A DNA stretch of 64,000 nt from positions 310,001 through 374,000 of the forward strand of contig NZ_CP026947.1 of assembly GCF_003065405.1 (NCBI RefSeq). The letters are read 5' to 3'. The notes under the pieces were generated by a model. That model worked only from the letters and a program-made list of their open reading frames with translations, did not search any database and was not told where the DNA came from. A program made the position numbers and the translations under genes. Of the stretch, positions 31,145 through 39,776 are shown one piece after another. The DNA comes from Corynebacterium yudongzhengii. Its GTDB lineage: Bacteria > Actinomycetota > Actinomycetes > Mycobacteriales > Mycobacteriaceae. Numbering within the stretch: position 1 is the first letter of the stretch; each line of letters begins with the position of its first letter.

Positions 31145-32164
31145 ATGACAAACGGCCAGACCAATCCGCAACCCCACGCCGGGGCTGTGGATCTCGGTGA
31201 CGCCGACCTCAACGCCCGGATTGCCGAGGGGATGGCCGACGTCGAAAAGCTCCTGCACAGCGAGCTCAACCGCGGCGAAGGCTTCATCCAGGACAAGGTC
31301 ACCCACCTCGCCGAAGCCGGCGGGAAGCGTTTCCGCCCCATGATGGCGTTGCTGGCTTCGGAATTCGGTCCGCGCCCGGGCAGCGAGAAGGTCGTGCAGG
31401 CCGCCTGCATCGTGGAGATGGTGCACCTCTCCACCCTGTACCACGACGACGTCATGGACGAGGCCGAGCGGCGCCGTGGGGTGGACTCCGCGAACCACCG
31501 CTGGTCCAACTCGGTGGCGATCCTCGCCGGCGACATCCTGCTGGCGCACGCCTCGCGGCTGATGAGTGAGCTGGACACAGCCACCGTCGCGCACTTCTCC
31601 CAGACCTTCGAAGAACTGGTCACCGGCCAGATGCGCGAGACCGTCGGGCCTGCTCAGGGTATCGATCCGGTGGATCACTACATGGACGTCATCCGGGAAA
31701 AGACCGGCGTGCTCATCGCCTCGGCCGGCTACTTAGGCGGCTTGCATGCGGGGGCGAGCGAGGAACATGTCGACGCCCTGTACCGGTTGGGTGGGCATAT
31801 CGGGATCATCTTCCAGATCGTCGACGACATGATCGACATCTTCTCCGACCCCGAAGAATCCGGCAAGACCCCGGGCACCGACCTGCGCGAAGGCGTGTTC
31901 ACCCTGCCAGTCCTCTTGGCCATGGAAGAAGACACCCCGGAAGGCGCCCAACTGCGGGAACTGCTCACCGGCCCACTTAACGACGACACCTCCGTCCACC
32001 ACGCCCTCTCCCTCCTGGCGCGCTCCACGGGGCGGCAGAAAGCGCTCGCCGTGGTCGAGGACCAGCTGGCCTTGGCTGAAGAACAGCTCGACCGTCTTCC
32101 CGACATCCCCGCCACCCAAGCGTTGCGCCAGCTGTCGTGCTACACGGTCTCGCGTGTCGGCTAA
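31145..32164 (+). CDS. Polyprenyl diphosphate synthase
   Basis: A 339-residue trans-isoprenyl diphosphate synthase. The first aspartate-rich motif is LYHDDVMDEAERRR, the second is QIVDDMIDIFSD, and GGKRFRPMMALL is the substrate-binding segment. It should make the long prenyl chain used by MenA; synteny with Rv0562 (grcC1) and the men genes supports that. ATG 31145 is preceded by GAGGT at good spacing and puts the N-terminus in line with homologues. In-frame GTG 31061 and ATG 31067, close after TAGACT (31052-31057), would add up to 28 unconserved residues, so a leaderless longer form cannot be ruled out. Confidence 0.92.
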   Translation: MTNGQTNPQPHAGAVDLGDADLNARIAEGMADVEKLLHSELNRGEGFIQDKVTHLAEAGGKRFRPMMALLASEFGPRPGSEKVVQAACIVEMVHLSTLYHDDVMDEAERRRGVDSANHRWSNSVAILAGDILLAHASRLMSELDTATVAHFSQTFEELVTGQMRETVGPAQGIDPVDHYMDVIREKTGVLIASAGYLGGLHAGASEEHVDALYRLGGHIGIIFQIVDDMIDIFSDPEESGKTPGTDLREGVFTLPVLLAMEEDTPEGAQLRELLTGPLNDDTSVHHALSLLARSTGRQKALAVVEDQLALAEEQLDRLPDIPATQALRQLSCYTVSRVG

Positions 32165-32269
32165 ACGTTGTGGATTGCATTGCTGAGCTGCTGATTTGCA
32201 CTCGATAGGCTTCGGCGTAGTAAGGTAGCTAACCGCACCGCACGGAAGAAATTCCGCTGTGGAGTGAAA

Positions 32270-32352
32270 GCCAGGTTGTCCGAGCGGCCAAAGGAAGCGG
32301 ACTGTAAATCCGCCGGCGTATGCCTTCAGAAGTTCGAATCTTCTACCTGGCA
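32270..32352 (+). tRNA. tRNA-Tyr (GTA)
   Basis: An 83-base class II tRNA. Acceptor GCCAGGT (32270-32276) pairs with ACCTGGC (32345-32351); the discriminator is A32352. The anticodon loop holds GTA (GGACTGTAAATCC), followed by a long variable arm and the T arm AGAAG-TTCGAAT-CTTCT. CCA is not encoded. Confidence 0.95.
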
Positions 32353-32361
32353 CACTCACTG

Positions 32362-32404
32362 AGAACCCGCCTCGATCGGTTTCGATCGGAGCAGGGTTCT
32401 TTTT
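32362..32404 (+). terminator. Intrinsic terminator after tRNA-Tyr
   Basis: AGAACCC (32362-32368) pairs with GGGTTCT (32394-32400); inside is a perfect CGATCG-GTTT-CGATCG stem. A run of T follows directly. Confidence 0.85.
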
Positions 32405-32654
32405 GTTTTCGGGGTGGGGCGTGTGGATCGTCGGTAGTTACTCAAATCCTGGCCCCGTTTCGGCCTCAAGCACCCCGAAGTGTTCAGCCCGGGGAAGCCT
32501 GGGACGTCGATAAGCAATCAAAGACACGCGCTAAGTGATAAAAATACCCGCGCTAACCAGCTGATTTGTGTTGTTGATTGGAGGCGGGTTAATCTTTCCA
32601 AGGCTTCAACGGAGCGGGTCAGAGAGAAACTCTGACGCGAAACACCGAAGCTGT
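32405..32654. other. Spacer between tRNA-Tyr and tRNA-Thr
   Basis: About 250 bp after the terminator. I see no gene in it. It should contain the promoter for the tRNA-Thr/Met/Trp-secE series, but no convincing -35/-10 pair stood out. Confidence 0.4.
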
Positions 32655-32727
32655 GCCCCCTTAGCTCAGTCGGTAGAGCGTCTCCATGGTAAGGAGAAGG
32701 TCAGCAGTTCGATTCTGCTAGGGGGCT
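32655..32727 (+). tRNA. tRNA-Thr (GGT)
   Basis: Acceptor GCCCCCT (32655-32661) pairs with AGGGGGC (32720-32726). The anticodon stem TCTCC/GGAGA encloses ATGGTAA, so the anticodon is GGT. The T arm CAGCAG-TTCGATT-CTGCT fits. CCA is not encoded. Confidence 0.95.
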
Positions 32728-32775
32728 CTGTTAGTTTCCACCCCCTTCGGTGGGGCTGACGTAAAAAATCTATAG

Positions 32776-32849
32776 GGCGGTGTAGCTCAGCTGGTGAGAG
32801 CGCACGACTCATAATCGTGAGGTCGAGAGTTCGAGTCTCTCCACCGCTA
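32776..32849 (+). tRNA. tRNA-Met (CAT)
   Basis: Acceptor GGCGGTG (32776-32782) pairs with CACCGCT (32842-32848) with one G-U pair. The anticodon loop is CTCATAA (anticodon CAT). The first acceptor pair is formed, which fits an elongator rather than an initiator tRNA. An Ile tRNA with a modified CAT anticodon is the less likely alternative. Confidence 0.93.
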
Positions 32850-32955
32850 CCGGGATTCCTTCAGGGCAATGGCCTCGGGGACTCCGACTCCTATGAAAAG
32901 CTCCGTTGAGGGGCTCTGGTAGGGTTGCTCGTATCGCTTAAACGCGGTACGACCT

Positions 32956-33028
32956 AGGGGCGTGGCGCAATTGGTAGCGCAACGGTCTCCAAAACCGTAG
33001 GTTGCAGGTTCGAGTCCTGTCGCCCCTG
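32956..33028 (+). tRNA. tRNA-Trp (CCA)
   Basis: Acceptor AGGGGCG (32956-32962) pairs with CGCCCCT (33021-33027), discriminator G. The anticodon loop CTCCAAA gives CCA. Here the 3' CCA is encoded (33029-33031). It lies 33 bp before secE, an arrangement common in bacteria. Confidence 0.96.
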
Positions 33029-33061
33029 CCAAACTACTTCAACACCTTTTCGAGGAGAGCT

Positions 33062-33385
33062 GTGACAGACGGAACGCAGAAGCCGGACTCGGCCCGCCCG
33101 ACTGGTAAACGCCAGCTCTCTGGTGCGAGCACCATCTCGACCGCCTCGGTGGAGGCGAAGCGGGCGCAGCAGCGTCGCGAAGAGGATTCCTCTGAAGGCC
33201 CGGGCGGCGGTGTCGTCTCCTTCCTCCCGGAGGTTGTCCAGGAGGTTCGCAAGGTCGTCTGGCCCACCGGCCGCGAGATGGTCACCTACACCCTGGTGGT
33301 GTTCGCCTTCCTGATCTTCTTGACGGCGCTGGTGTGGGGCGTCGATCAGCTGGTGACGCTGGGAGTCGACGCAGTCCTCACCTAA
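33062..33385 (+). CDS. secE: Preprotein translocase subunit SecE
   Basis: A 107-residue SecE. An actinobacterial-type hydrophilic N-terminus of about 50 residues precedes the conserved amphipathic helix EVVQEVRKVVWPTGREMVTYT and one membrane segment (LVVFAFLIFLTALVWGVDQL). SecE clamps SecY in the SecYEG channel. The GTG at 33062 is placed by GAGGAG about 6 bases upstream; the frame extends upstream into tRNA-Trp and must be non-coding there. The secE-nusG-rplK-rplA order is universal in bacteria. Confidence 0.96.
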   Translation: MTDGTQKPDSARPTGKRQLSGASTISTASVEAKRAQQRREEDSSEGPGGGVVSFLPEVVQEVRKVVWPTGREMVTYTLVVFAFLIFLTALVWGVDQLVTLGVDAVLT

Positions 33386-33415
33386 AGCGCGCCACGCGCC
33401 GAGATGTGAAGGTAT

Positions 33416-33444
33416 TTGAAGCCGGCCGAGCGCAGTAGTAGAAT
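33416..33444 (+). promoter_or_regulatory. Predicted promoter of nusG-rplK-rplA
   Basis: TTGAAG (33416-33421), a 17-bp spacer and TAGAAT (33439-33444), located between secE and nusG. Predicted start of transcription is near 33451. Confidence 0.6.
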
Positions 33445-33463
33445 CAGATCCCACAGAAGGAAC

Positions 33464-33493
33464 ATCCCGTCGGACCCCCTGGGTCGGCGGGAT
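33464..33493 (+). other. Hairpin in the nusG leader
   Basis: ATCCCGTCGGACCC and GGGTCGGCGGGAT form a long GC-rich stem with one bulge and a tiny loop. The bases after it (CATTTATTGG) are only weakly T-rich. It could end secE transcripts partly or control the nusG leader. Confidence 0.55.
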
Positions 33494-33564
33494 CATTTAT
33501 TGGCCGGGGCGTTTATCCGAACCCCTGGCCGCTGCCCCGAGTAAGAAAAGTGGGATTGACTGTT

Positions 33565-34428
33565 ATGAGCGACGAGAACCAGACTCCGGCCCCCGAGGCC
33601 GACGAGACGCAGCCGGTGCAGGACGCCGACCGCGACATCGTCGAAAACGACCAGGACCAGGCCGAGGCCCAGGCCCCGGCCGCTGAGCACGAGGGCGAGG
33701 CCGTCGCCAATGCGGCCGCCGCCTTGGGTGATACCTCCGAGCAGACGGAGACCGCCGACGATGCGGAAGCGGACGCCGAGGCCGACTACCGCCGCCGTCT
33801 GCGCGAGTTCACCCGCGAGCTGAAGAAGCAGCCGGGCAAGTGGTACATCATCCAGACCTACTCGTCCTACGAGAACAAGGTGAAGACCAACCTGGAGATG
33901 CGTGCCCAGACCCTGGAGGTCGAGGAGTACATCCACGAGGTCGTCGTCCCCATCGAGCAGGTGGTGGAGCTCAAGGATGGCAAGAAGAAGATCGTGAAGC
34001 GTAAGCTGCTGCCGGGCTACGTGCTCGTGCGCATGGATCTTAACGACGCCGCGTGGTCCGTCGTCCGCGAAACCCCCGGCGTGACCAGCTTCGTGGGCAA
34101 CGAGGGCAACGCGACGGTGGTGCGCCACCGCGATGTCGCCAAGTTCCTCATACCCAAGGCCGCCCCCACCGAGGAGGGCAAGGCGGAGGCCACCGACGCC
34201 GAGGGCAGCACCGTCGTCGCTATGCCGGAGGAGCAGGAGAAGCCGAAGTACGCCCACGACTTCGAGGTCGGCGACGCCGTCACCATCCTCTCCGGTGCGC
34301 TGGCGAGTGTGTCGGCGTCGATCTCTGAGATTGACCCGGAGACCGGCAAGATCCAGGCGCTGGTGTCCATCTTCGGCCGCGAGACCCCGGTCGAACTCAC
34401 TCCGGACCAGATCGAGAAGATCAACTAG
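33565..34428 (+). CDS. nusG: Transcription termination/antitermination factor NusG
   Basis: A 287-residue NusG, larger than the E. coli form (181) because of an acidic Ala/Glu/Asp-rich N-terminal extension of about 90 residues, as in other actinobacteria. The NGN domain starts at KWYIIQTYSSYENKVKTNLEMR. A Glu-rich linker leads to the C-terminal KOW domain (FEVGDAVTILSGALASVSASISEID). NusG binds RNA polymerase and couples it to Rho and the ribosome. ATG 33565 is chosen; the frame could start at GTG 33550. It has its own promoter and a leader hairpin. Confidence 0.96.
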   Translation: MSDENQTPAPEADETQPVQDADRDIVENDQDQAEAQAPAAEHEGEAVANAAAALGDTSEQTETADDAEADAEADYRRRLREFTRELKKQPGKWYIIQTYSSYENKVKTNLEMRAQTLEVEEYIHEVVVPIEQVVELKDGKKKIVKRKLLPGYVLVRMDLNDAAWSVVRETPGVTSFVGNEGNATVVRHRDVAKFLIPKAAPTEEGKAEATDAEGSTVVAMPEEQEKPKYAHDFEVGDAVTILSGALASVSASISEIDPETGKIQALVSIFGRETPVELTPDQIEKIN

Positions 34429-34609
34429 CCCACACGCGGGCGCCCGCGAAAGCCGAACGATTTGGGCTGGTGGCAGGCGCCCGGGTACCCTTGGGGCTCG
34501 CACAGTCCAGACATTCTCCCCGGTGGCCCGCGAATGCGGGCATCCGGACGGGTAAGTGCCTTTCACATCGAAGGGGTGCTCGCCCGGTACCAAGGAAAGA
34601 GGTAATTCG

Positions 34610-35035
34610 ATGGCCAAGAAGGTCAGCGGCTTCATCAAGCTGCAGATTGAAGCAGGCCAGGCCAACCCGGCTCCGCCGGTCGGCCCGGCACTCGGTGCCC
34701 ATGGTGTCAACATCATGGAGTTCTGCAAGGCGTACAACGCCGCCACCGAGAACCAGCGCGGCAACGTCGTCCCGGTCGAGATCACGGTCTACGAGGACCG
34801 TTCCTTCGACTTCAAGCTGAAGTCCCCGCCGGCAGCCAAGCTGCTGCTCAAGGCCGCGGGCATCAACAAGGGCTCCGGCGTCCCGCACACCGACAAGGTC
34901 GGCTCCGTCACCTGGGATCAGTGCAAGGAAATCGCTGAGACCAAGAAGAACGACCTGAACGCCCGCGACATCGAGGCCGCCGCCAAGATCATCGCCGGCA
35001 CCGCGCGTTCGATGGGCATCACCGTCGAGAACTAG
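34610..35035 (+). CDS. rplK: 50S ribosomal protein L11
   Basis: A 141-residue L11. The N-terminal thiostrepton-binding domain ([34 protein letters not shown]) and the C-terminal rRNA-binding domain ([23 protein letters not shown]) are complete. ATG 34610 follows an AGGAAAGAGG site. The spacer after nusG is 181 bp, with no terminator of note. It probably forms an operon with rplA, where L1 is the usual feedback regulator. Confidence 0.98.
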   Translation: MAKKVSGFIKLQIEAGQANPAPPVGPALGAHGVNIMEFCKAYNAATENQRGNVVPVEITVYEDRSFDFKLKSPPAAKLLLKAAGINKGSGVPHTDKVGSVTWDQCKEIAETKKNDLNARDIEAAAKIIAGTARSMGITVEN

Positions 35036-35123
35036 TCGTGAACTAGTCCGCGCGTTTCGAACTCGTGGTAGGGCCCGCTCCGGCCCGCACGACCACACCA
35101 ATCACGTACAAAGGATTGTCACA

Positions 35124-35840
35124 ATGAGCAAGAAGTCCAAGGCTTACCAGGAGGCCGCCGCCAAGGTCGACTCCTCGAAGACCTACCACCCGCTCGAGGC
35201 CGTCAAGCTGGCCCAGGCCACCTCGTCCAAGAACTTCGACGCCACCGTGGATGTCGCTATCCGCCTCGGCGTCGACCCGCGTAAGGCCGACCAGCTGGTC
35301 CGCGGCACCGTCTCCCTGCCGAACGGCACCGGTAAGACCGTCCGCGTCGCCGTCTTCGCTGAGGGCGACAAGGCCACCGAGGCTGAGAACGCGGGCGCCG
35401 ACATCGTCGGCACCGAGAAGCTGGTTGAGGAGATCAACAACGGCAACATCGAGTTCGACGTCGCCATCGCCACCCCGGACCAGATGGCCAAGGTCGGCCG
35501 CGTGGCCCGCGTCCTCGGCCCGCGTGGTCTGATGCCGAACCCGAAGTCCGGCACCGTCACCGGCGATGTTGCCAAGGCTGTCTCCGAGGTCAAGGGCGGC
35601 AAGATCGCCTTCCGCGTCGACAAGGCTGCCAACCTGCACGCCCTGATCGGCAAGGCCTCCTTCGACGCTGAGAAGCTCGCCGAGAACTACGGCGCTCTTC
35701 TCGACGAGGTCCTCCGCCTCAAGCCGTCCTCCTCGAAGGGCATCTACCTCAAGAAGATCACGATCTCTTCGACCACTGGCCCGGGCGTTCCGGTGGACAC
35801 CAACGTGGTGAAGAACTTCACCGACGCCGCCGAGGCTTAA
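35124..35840 (+). CDS. rplA: 50S ribosomal protein L1
   Basis: A 238-residue L1 of normal length. It contains [34 protein letters not shown], the classic L1 signature, and [22 protein letters not shown]1 binds 23S rRNA in the L1 stalk and usually also represses its own operon mRNA near the rplK start. The gene is 88 bp after rplK and closes with a strong terminator. Confidence 0.98.
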   Translation: MSKKSKAYQEAAAKVDSSKTYHPLEAVKLAQATSSKNFDATVDVAIRLGVDPRKADQLVRGTVSLPNGTGKTVRVAVFAEGDKATEAENAGADIVGTEKLVEEINNGNIEFDVAIATPDQMAKVGRVARVLGPRGLMPNPKSGTVTGDVAKAVSEVKGGKIAFRVDKAANLHALIGKASFDAEKLAENYGALLDEVLRLKPSSSKGIYLKKITISSTTGPGVPVDTNVVKNFTDAAEA

Positions 35841-35852
35841 ACGCTCGGCTCC

Positions 35853-35885
35853 AAACCCCACTTGCCATCAGGCGGTGGGGTTTTT
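35853..35885 (+). terminator. Intrinsic terminator of the nusG-rplK-rplA unit
   Basis: AAACCCCAC (35853-35861) pairs with GTGGGGTTT (35875-35883), followed by further T residues. Confidence 0.9.
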
Positions 35886-35905
35886 GCATGCCTACAGTAG
35901 GCGTC

Positions 35906-37333
35906 ATGAGCGATGCACCCCGCGCCTGCATCATCGGCGCCGGCCCCAACGGACTAACCGCCGCGGCGCTGCTCGCTCGCGAGGGCTGGCAGGTCGACGT
36001 CTTCGAACGCGGCGACACCCCCGGCGGCGCGCTGCGCTCACATCACCCCTTCGGTAAGCACACGCTTGTCGACGCCGGCGCCGCCGCCTTCCCCTTCGGC
36101 ATCGCGAGCCCCGCATTCCGCGACCTGCAGTTAGAAAATTTCGGACTGCGCTGGCGCCACCCCGACATCCCCATGGCGCACCCGCTGCCCAACGCTCCGG
36201 CCGCGTTGCTTCACGACGACCTCACCGCCACCGCCGCCGACCTCGGCCCGGATGCCGCGCGTTGGCGGGCACTGCACGCCGATCTCGTGGCCCACATCGA
36301 TGAGCACCTCGACAACTTCCTCGGCCCCGTGCTGCGCTGGCCGCCGCACCCGCTGCAGATGGCCGTCTTCGGTGCCCGGGGGCTCTGGCCTGCCACCTGG
36401 CTGGGGCGAGCGGCGCTGCGCGGTGAACGCGCCCGTGCCCTGCTTGCGGGGAGCGCGGTGCACGCGATCACGCCGCCGTCGGCACCTTTAACCGGCGCTT
36501 TCGGGCTAGTCTTCGGGGCGCTCGGCATGAGCCGCGGCTGGCCGATGGTCGCAGGCGGCGCCCAATCGCTTGCCGACGCTCTCACCGCCGCCTCCGTCCA
36601 CCACGGCGTGCGCGTGCACACCGGGGTGGAAATCCGTGACGTGCGGGATCTGCCGGAGGCTGATGCGGTGATCGCCAACCTTGTGCCCGCAGCACTCATG
36701 CGTCTGCGCGGTCTGGAGCTCCCGCAGCGCGTGCGCCGCGCGCTGAGCTCGTGGCGCTACGGGGCCGGCGTGTTCAAGGTCGACTTTTTGCTCTCCGAGC
36801 CCGTGCCTTGGCATGATCCGCGCGTGCGCGCGGCGGGAACCGTGCACGTGGGCGGGCGTGCGGAGGAGATCGATGCGGCCGAACGCGCCGTGCGCGCCGG
36901 TAGGTTTCCCGAGCGGCCCTTCTGCATGGTCTGCCAGCCACACGCGGCCGATAAAACCCGTGGCGACCAGCCAGTTTTGTGGACGTATGCGCATGTGCCG
37001 CGGGGGTACGTCGAGAAGCGACCGGGCGAGGTGGCCGAGCTCATCGTGCGCCAGATCGAGCGTTTCGCCCCTGGTTTTCGGGACACGATTCAGGCTCGTC
37101 ATGAGACCTCGCCTGCCCAGCTGGAGGCCTGGAATCCGAATCTTATCGGCGGCGACATCGCCGGCGGCGCGATGGGCGGGCTCGGCGCGCTCATGCGCCC
37201 CCGGTGGAGCATGCACCCGCACCGGCTGGGCAACGGCTGGTACCTGGCCAGCGGGGCGACGCCGCCCGGAGCGGGAGTCCACGGCATGTGTGGGGCGTGG
37301 GCGGCTGCGGAGGCGCTGAAGGCGGTTCGTTAA
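35906..37333 (+). CDS. FAD-dependent NAD(P)/phytoene desaturase-like oxidoreductase
   Basis: A 475-residue flavoprotein. The Rossmann motif CIIGAGPNGLTAAALLAREGWQV is at about residues 8-30 and is followed by the second motif FERGDTPGGALRS of the amine oxidase/CrtI superfamily. The FAD-contacting C-terminal part is GWYLASGATPPGAGVHGMCGAWAAAEA. Similarity is to the carotenoid-desaturase-like group often seen alone in actinobacteria; no crt genes are nearby, so the substrate is unknown. The ATG at 35906 lies 7 bp after TACAGT, at the edge of the rplA terminator, suggesting a leaderless transcript. It converges on the PTS gene with 16 bp between stops. Confidence 0.85.
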   Translation: MSDAPRACIIGAGPNGLTAAALLAREGWQVDVFERGDTPGGALRSHHPFGKHTLVDAGAAAFPFGIASPAFRDLQLENFGLRWRHPDIPMAHPLPNAPAALLHDDLTATAADLGPDAARWRALHADLVAHIDEHLDNFLGPVLRWPPHPLQMAVFGARGLWPATWLGRAALRGERARALLAGSAVHAITPPSAPLTGAFGLVFGALGMSRGWPMVAGGAQSLADALTAASVHHGVRVHTGVEIRDVRDLPEADAVIANLVPAALMRLRGLELPQRVRRALSSWRYGAGVFKVDFLLSEPVPWHDPRVRAAGTVHVGGRAEEIDAAERAVRAGRFPERPFCMVCQPHAADKTRGDQPVLWTYAHVPRGYVEKRPGEVAELIVRQIERFAPGFRDTIQARHETSPAQLEAWNPNLIGGDIAGGAMGGLGALMRPRWSMHPHRLGNGWYLASGATPPGAGVHGMCGAWAAAEALKAVR

Positions 37334-37349
37334 CGGCACGCCCGGAAAC

Positions 37350-39347
37350 CTACTTCGTGCCCGCCGGCTCCCGGTTGCCGAGGCGGACCTTCTTGACCTC
37401 GCGGGCCTTGTCGGGATCGGCGTCGGAGTCTTTGAATCCGAACAAGTAGGTCAGCACGAAGGCGACGACGATCGACGTGCCGGAGGCGATGAGGTAGCCC
37501 CAGAAGCTGGAGTCGAGGCCCTCGGGGTTCACAAAGGAGGAGAAGCCGATGAGCGAGCCGGTGAATCCCCACATGTTGACATTGAGCAGGCCGGTGAGCA
37601 GGCCGCCAGCGGCACCGCCGATAGACGCCATGATGAACACGCGGCCGTACTTGAGGTTGACGCCGTACATGGCGGGCTCGGTGATGCCGCAGAACGCGGA
37701 GATCGCGGCCGGGCCCGACAGGCCCTTGAGCTTGTCGATCTTCGTCTTCACGAACACCGCCAAAACCGCGCCACCCTGGGCGACCATGGTCGCGGAGATG
37801 ATGGCATTCAGGTAGGAGTGCCCCGTCGCCGCGATGTCCTGGGCGACCAGCGGGATTACGGCCCAGTGCAGCCCGAAGATCACAAGTCCCTGGTAGAAGC
37901 CGCCGATGACCAGCCCGGAGATGGTCGGGGAGAGGTCGTAGATGCCCTGGATGATGTTGGCGATGCCGGTCGAGATGAACGTGACGATAGGCCCGAGCAG
38001 CAGCAGAATGATCAGCGAGACGATCACGACCTCGAACAGCGGGACGAAGATCATGCGCACGATGTTCGGGATGATCTTCTTCAGCCACGGCTCGATGACG
38101 GAGGCGGCCCACGCGGCGACGATGATCGGGAAGATCGAGTAGGTGTAGTTCGCCATGTGGAAGGGCAGGCCGAAGAAGTCGGCGTTGAGCTGCATGCCCA
38201 AGATGGCGTTCTCGCCTTCGGATTCGGCGATTTCGAGCATGCTCGGATAGGTGAGCACGCCGCCGATAATCGCGACGATGACCGGATCGGCCCCGAGTCT
38301 GCGCGCCGCAGTGAAGCCGACGAAGATCGGCAGGAAGAAGAACACGGCGTCACTCATCGCGTTGATGATGGCGTAGGTGTGGGTCTCCTCCGTGATGACG
38401 TCGAAGGTCAGCAGCAGCGAGAGGATTCCCTTGATGATGCCGGAGGCGGCCAGCAGGCCGATGACCGGGATCATCGAGCCGGTGATCACGCCGATGAGCT
38501 CGGAGAACCCGTACTTGAACCATCCCCACGCGGTGGTGGGGCGCTCCTTCTTCTCCTCGGTGTCGCTCGCCTCGCCGGTATTGCCGAGTTGCTTCTCGAC
38601 GGCCTCGTACACGTCCTCCACGTCCGGGCCAATAACAACCTGGTACTGGCCGCCGGCGCGCACGACGTCGATCACGCCGTCGAGATCCTCGAAGTGGCTG
38701 TCGTCGGCGCGGTCTTCATCCTTGAGGGAAAAACGCACGCGCGTGATGCAGTGCGTGACGGAGCGGACGTTTTCCGCGCCGCCGATGCCCTTGATGATTT
38801 CCCAGGCGGTCGCATCAAAGCCGCTGAGATCGGCGGGGCGTTCCTCCGAGGCGGCGGCCGGTTTCGCGGTGTCCTGTTCTTCTCGCTTGGCGACGGGCTC
38901 CGCCACCAGATCCCCCGCCTGCGCATCACCGGTGGCCACGATGACCTCCGAGAGCTTCTTCTTGGAGTTGGTGATGATGACGACGGCCGTCGGATCCTTC
39001 TCGGCCTCCTTGATGGCGTTGAGATCCATCGTCGCGATCTTCTCGCCCGCGGAGACGGTGTCTCCCTTGGAGACGTGGATGTCGAAGGGCTTGCCCTCGA
39101 GCTCGACGGTGTCGATGCCCAGGTGGACGAGGTACTGCAGCCCGTCGCCACCTGCGACGCCGACGGCATGGCCGGTCTTGGCGGTCATGAGGACCTTGCC
39201 GTCGACCGGCGAGACGACCTCGCCGCTGGTGGGGTCGGCGATGGCGAAGCCGTCTCCCATCTTGCGGGAGGAAAAGACCTGGTCGTTGACGTCGTCAAGC
39301 GGGATCACCCGGCCCGACACCGGAGCGACTGCCTGGGAATACTGCAT
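37350..39347 (-). CDS. PTS sugar transporter, EII in the order A-B-C (glucose/beta-glucoside/sucrose family)
   Basis: A 665-residue permease of the phosphotransferase system. Residues 1 to about 140 are a glucose-type EIIA (His60, and the phosphorylated His75 in YLVHLGIDTVEL). After a Glu/Pro/Ala linker, residues about 175-255 are EIIB with the phosphocysteine Cys200 in SVTHCITRVRF. The rest is the EIIC membrane channel with about ten segments and the GITEPAMYG motif near its end. The sugar is imported and phosphorylated at the expense of HPr. Motifs fit the sucrose/beta-glucoside branch more than glucose, but the substrate is not certain. Many corynebacterial EII proteins of this family are B-C-A, so the A-B-C order is notable. 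No antiterminator gene is adjacent. Confidence 0.92.
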   Translation of the reverse strand: MQYSQAVAPVSGRVIPLDDVNDQVFSSRKMGDGFAIADPTSGEVVSPVDGKVLMTAKTGHAVGVAGGDGLQYLVHLGIDTVELEGKPFDIHVSKGDTVSAGEKIATMDLNAIKEAEKDPTAVVIITNSKKKLSEVIVATGDAQAGDLVAEPVAKREEQDTAKPAAASEERPADLSGFDATAWEIIKGIGGAENVRSVTHCITRVRFSLKDEDRADDSHFEDLDGVIDVVRAGGQYQVVIGPDVEDVYEAVEKQLGNTGEASDTEEKKERPTTAWGWFKYGFSELIGVITGSMIPVIGLLAASGIIKGILSLLLTFDVITEETHTYAIINAMSDAVFFFLPIFVGFTAARRLGADPVIVAIIGGVLTYPSMLEIAESEGENAILGMQLNADFFGLPFHMANYTYSIFPIIVAAWAASVIEPWLKKIIPNIVRMIFVPLFEVVIVSLIILLLLGPIVTFISTGIANIIQGIYDLSPTISGLVIGGFYQGLVIFGLHWAVIPLVAQDIAATGHSYLNAIISATMVAQGGAVLAVFVKTKIDKLKGLSGPAAISAFCGITEPAMYGVNLKYGRVFIMASIGGAAGGLLTGLLNVNMWGFTGSLIGFSSFVNPEGLDSSFWGYLIASGTSIVVAFVLTYLFGFKDSDADPDKAREVKKVRLGNREPAGTK

Positions 39348-39401
39348 GGCGGCTCACTTTCGGAGGAATAGAACTAAGAGTGTGTCGACAGTAATAGTGG
39401 C

Positions 39402-39429
39402 AGTATATAGTAGCGATCATCACACACAA
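39402..39429 (-). promoter_or_regulatory. Predicted promoter of the PTS EII gene
   Basis: Read on the minus strand: TTGTGT (39429-39424), a 16-bp spacer and TATACT (39407-39402). The leader is about 50 bases. Confidence 0.65.
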
Positions 39430-39489
39430 GGCCCCTGTTGCTCGGTGGCGATTTGGTGGGTGGGCTAAGCGTCGGTAAGGTTCATGAAT

Positions 39490-39776
39490 GAAGTTTGAAC
39501 GGGCCCCGGTATGCGCCGGGGGTCGAGCTCAAGTTTCACCGAAGACCGTCGGTCATCCCATCAAGGGATTGAAAGCGCATCTTAAGCCTTGACCCACAAG
39601 GCTTAGGGAGCCGGCCTACGCAGGAGACACTTGCTACCGTTCGCGAGCCTTTCCTTTCGGAAATGGTGTGTGCGAACTTTTAGCCCTGTGCCTGCTGCAC
39701 GGGGCATTTTTCGTAGAAGCGGAAGTGTCCCGGGCGGATCACAAGCTACGACACAAGGGAAAGGAGGCGTTGGTAG
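39490..39776 (+). ncRNA. Ribosomal protein L10 leader (rplJ-rplL mRNA leader)
   Basis: The stretch between the PTS promoter and rplJ has no gene but several paired segments and ends in an attenuator-like hairpin. In many bacteria L10 in complex with L12 binds such a leader and represses the operon. Position, length (about 280 bases) and the terminator fit that class. The kink-turn part was not mapped with certainty, and the transcription start is not defined. Confidence 0.6.
39683..39711 (+). terminator. Attenuator-type terminator in the rplJ leader
   Basis: GCCCTGTGC (39683-39691) pairs with GCACGGGGC (39697-39705) with one G-U pair and a 5-base loop, followed by ATTTTT. It lies 65 bp before the rplJ start, so it can act as a regulated terminator. 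Confidence 0.8.

Noticed and set aside
32738..32755. Small hairpin after tRNA-Thr considered as a terminator
   Set aside because: The stem has five pairs and no T run; tRNA-Met follows at once and is probably in the same transcript.
33002..33061. N-terminal extension of secE into tRNA-Trp
   Set aside because: The bases are part of the tRNA, and GTG 33062 has a strong ribosome binding site.
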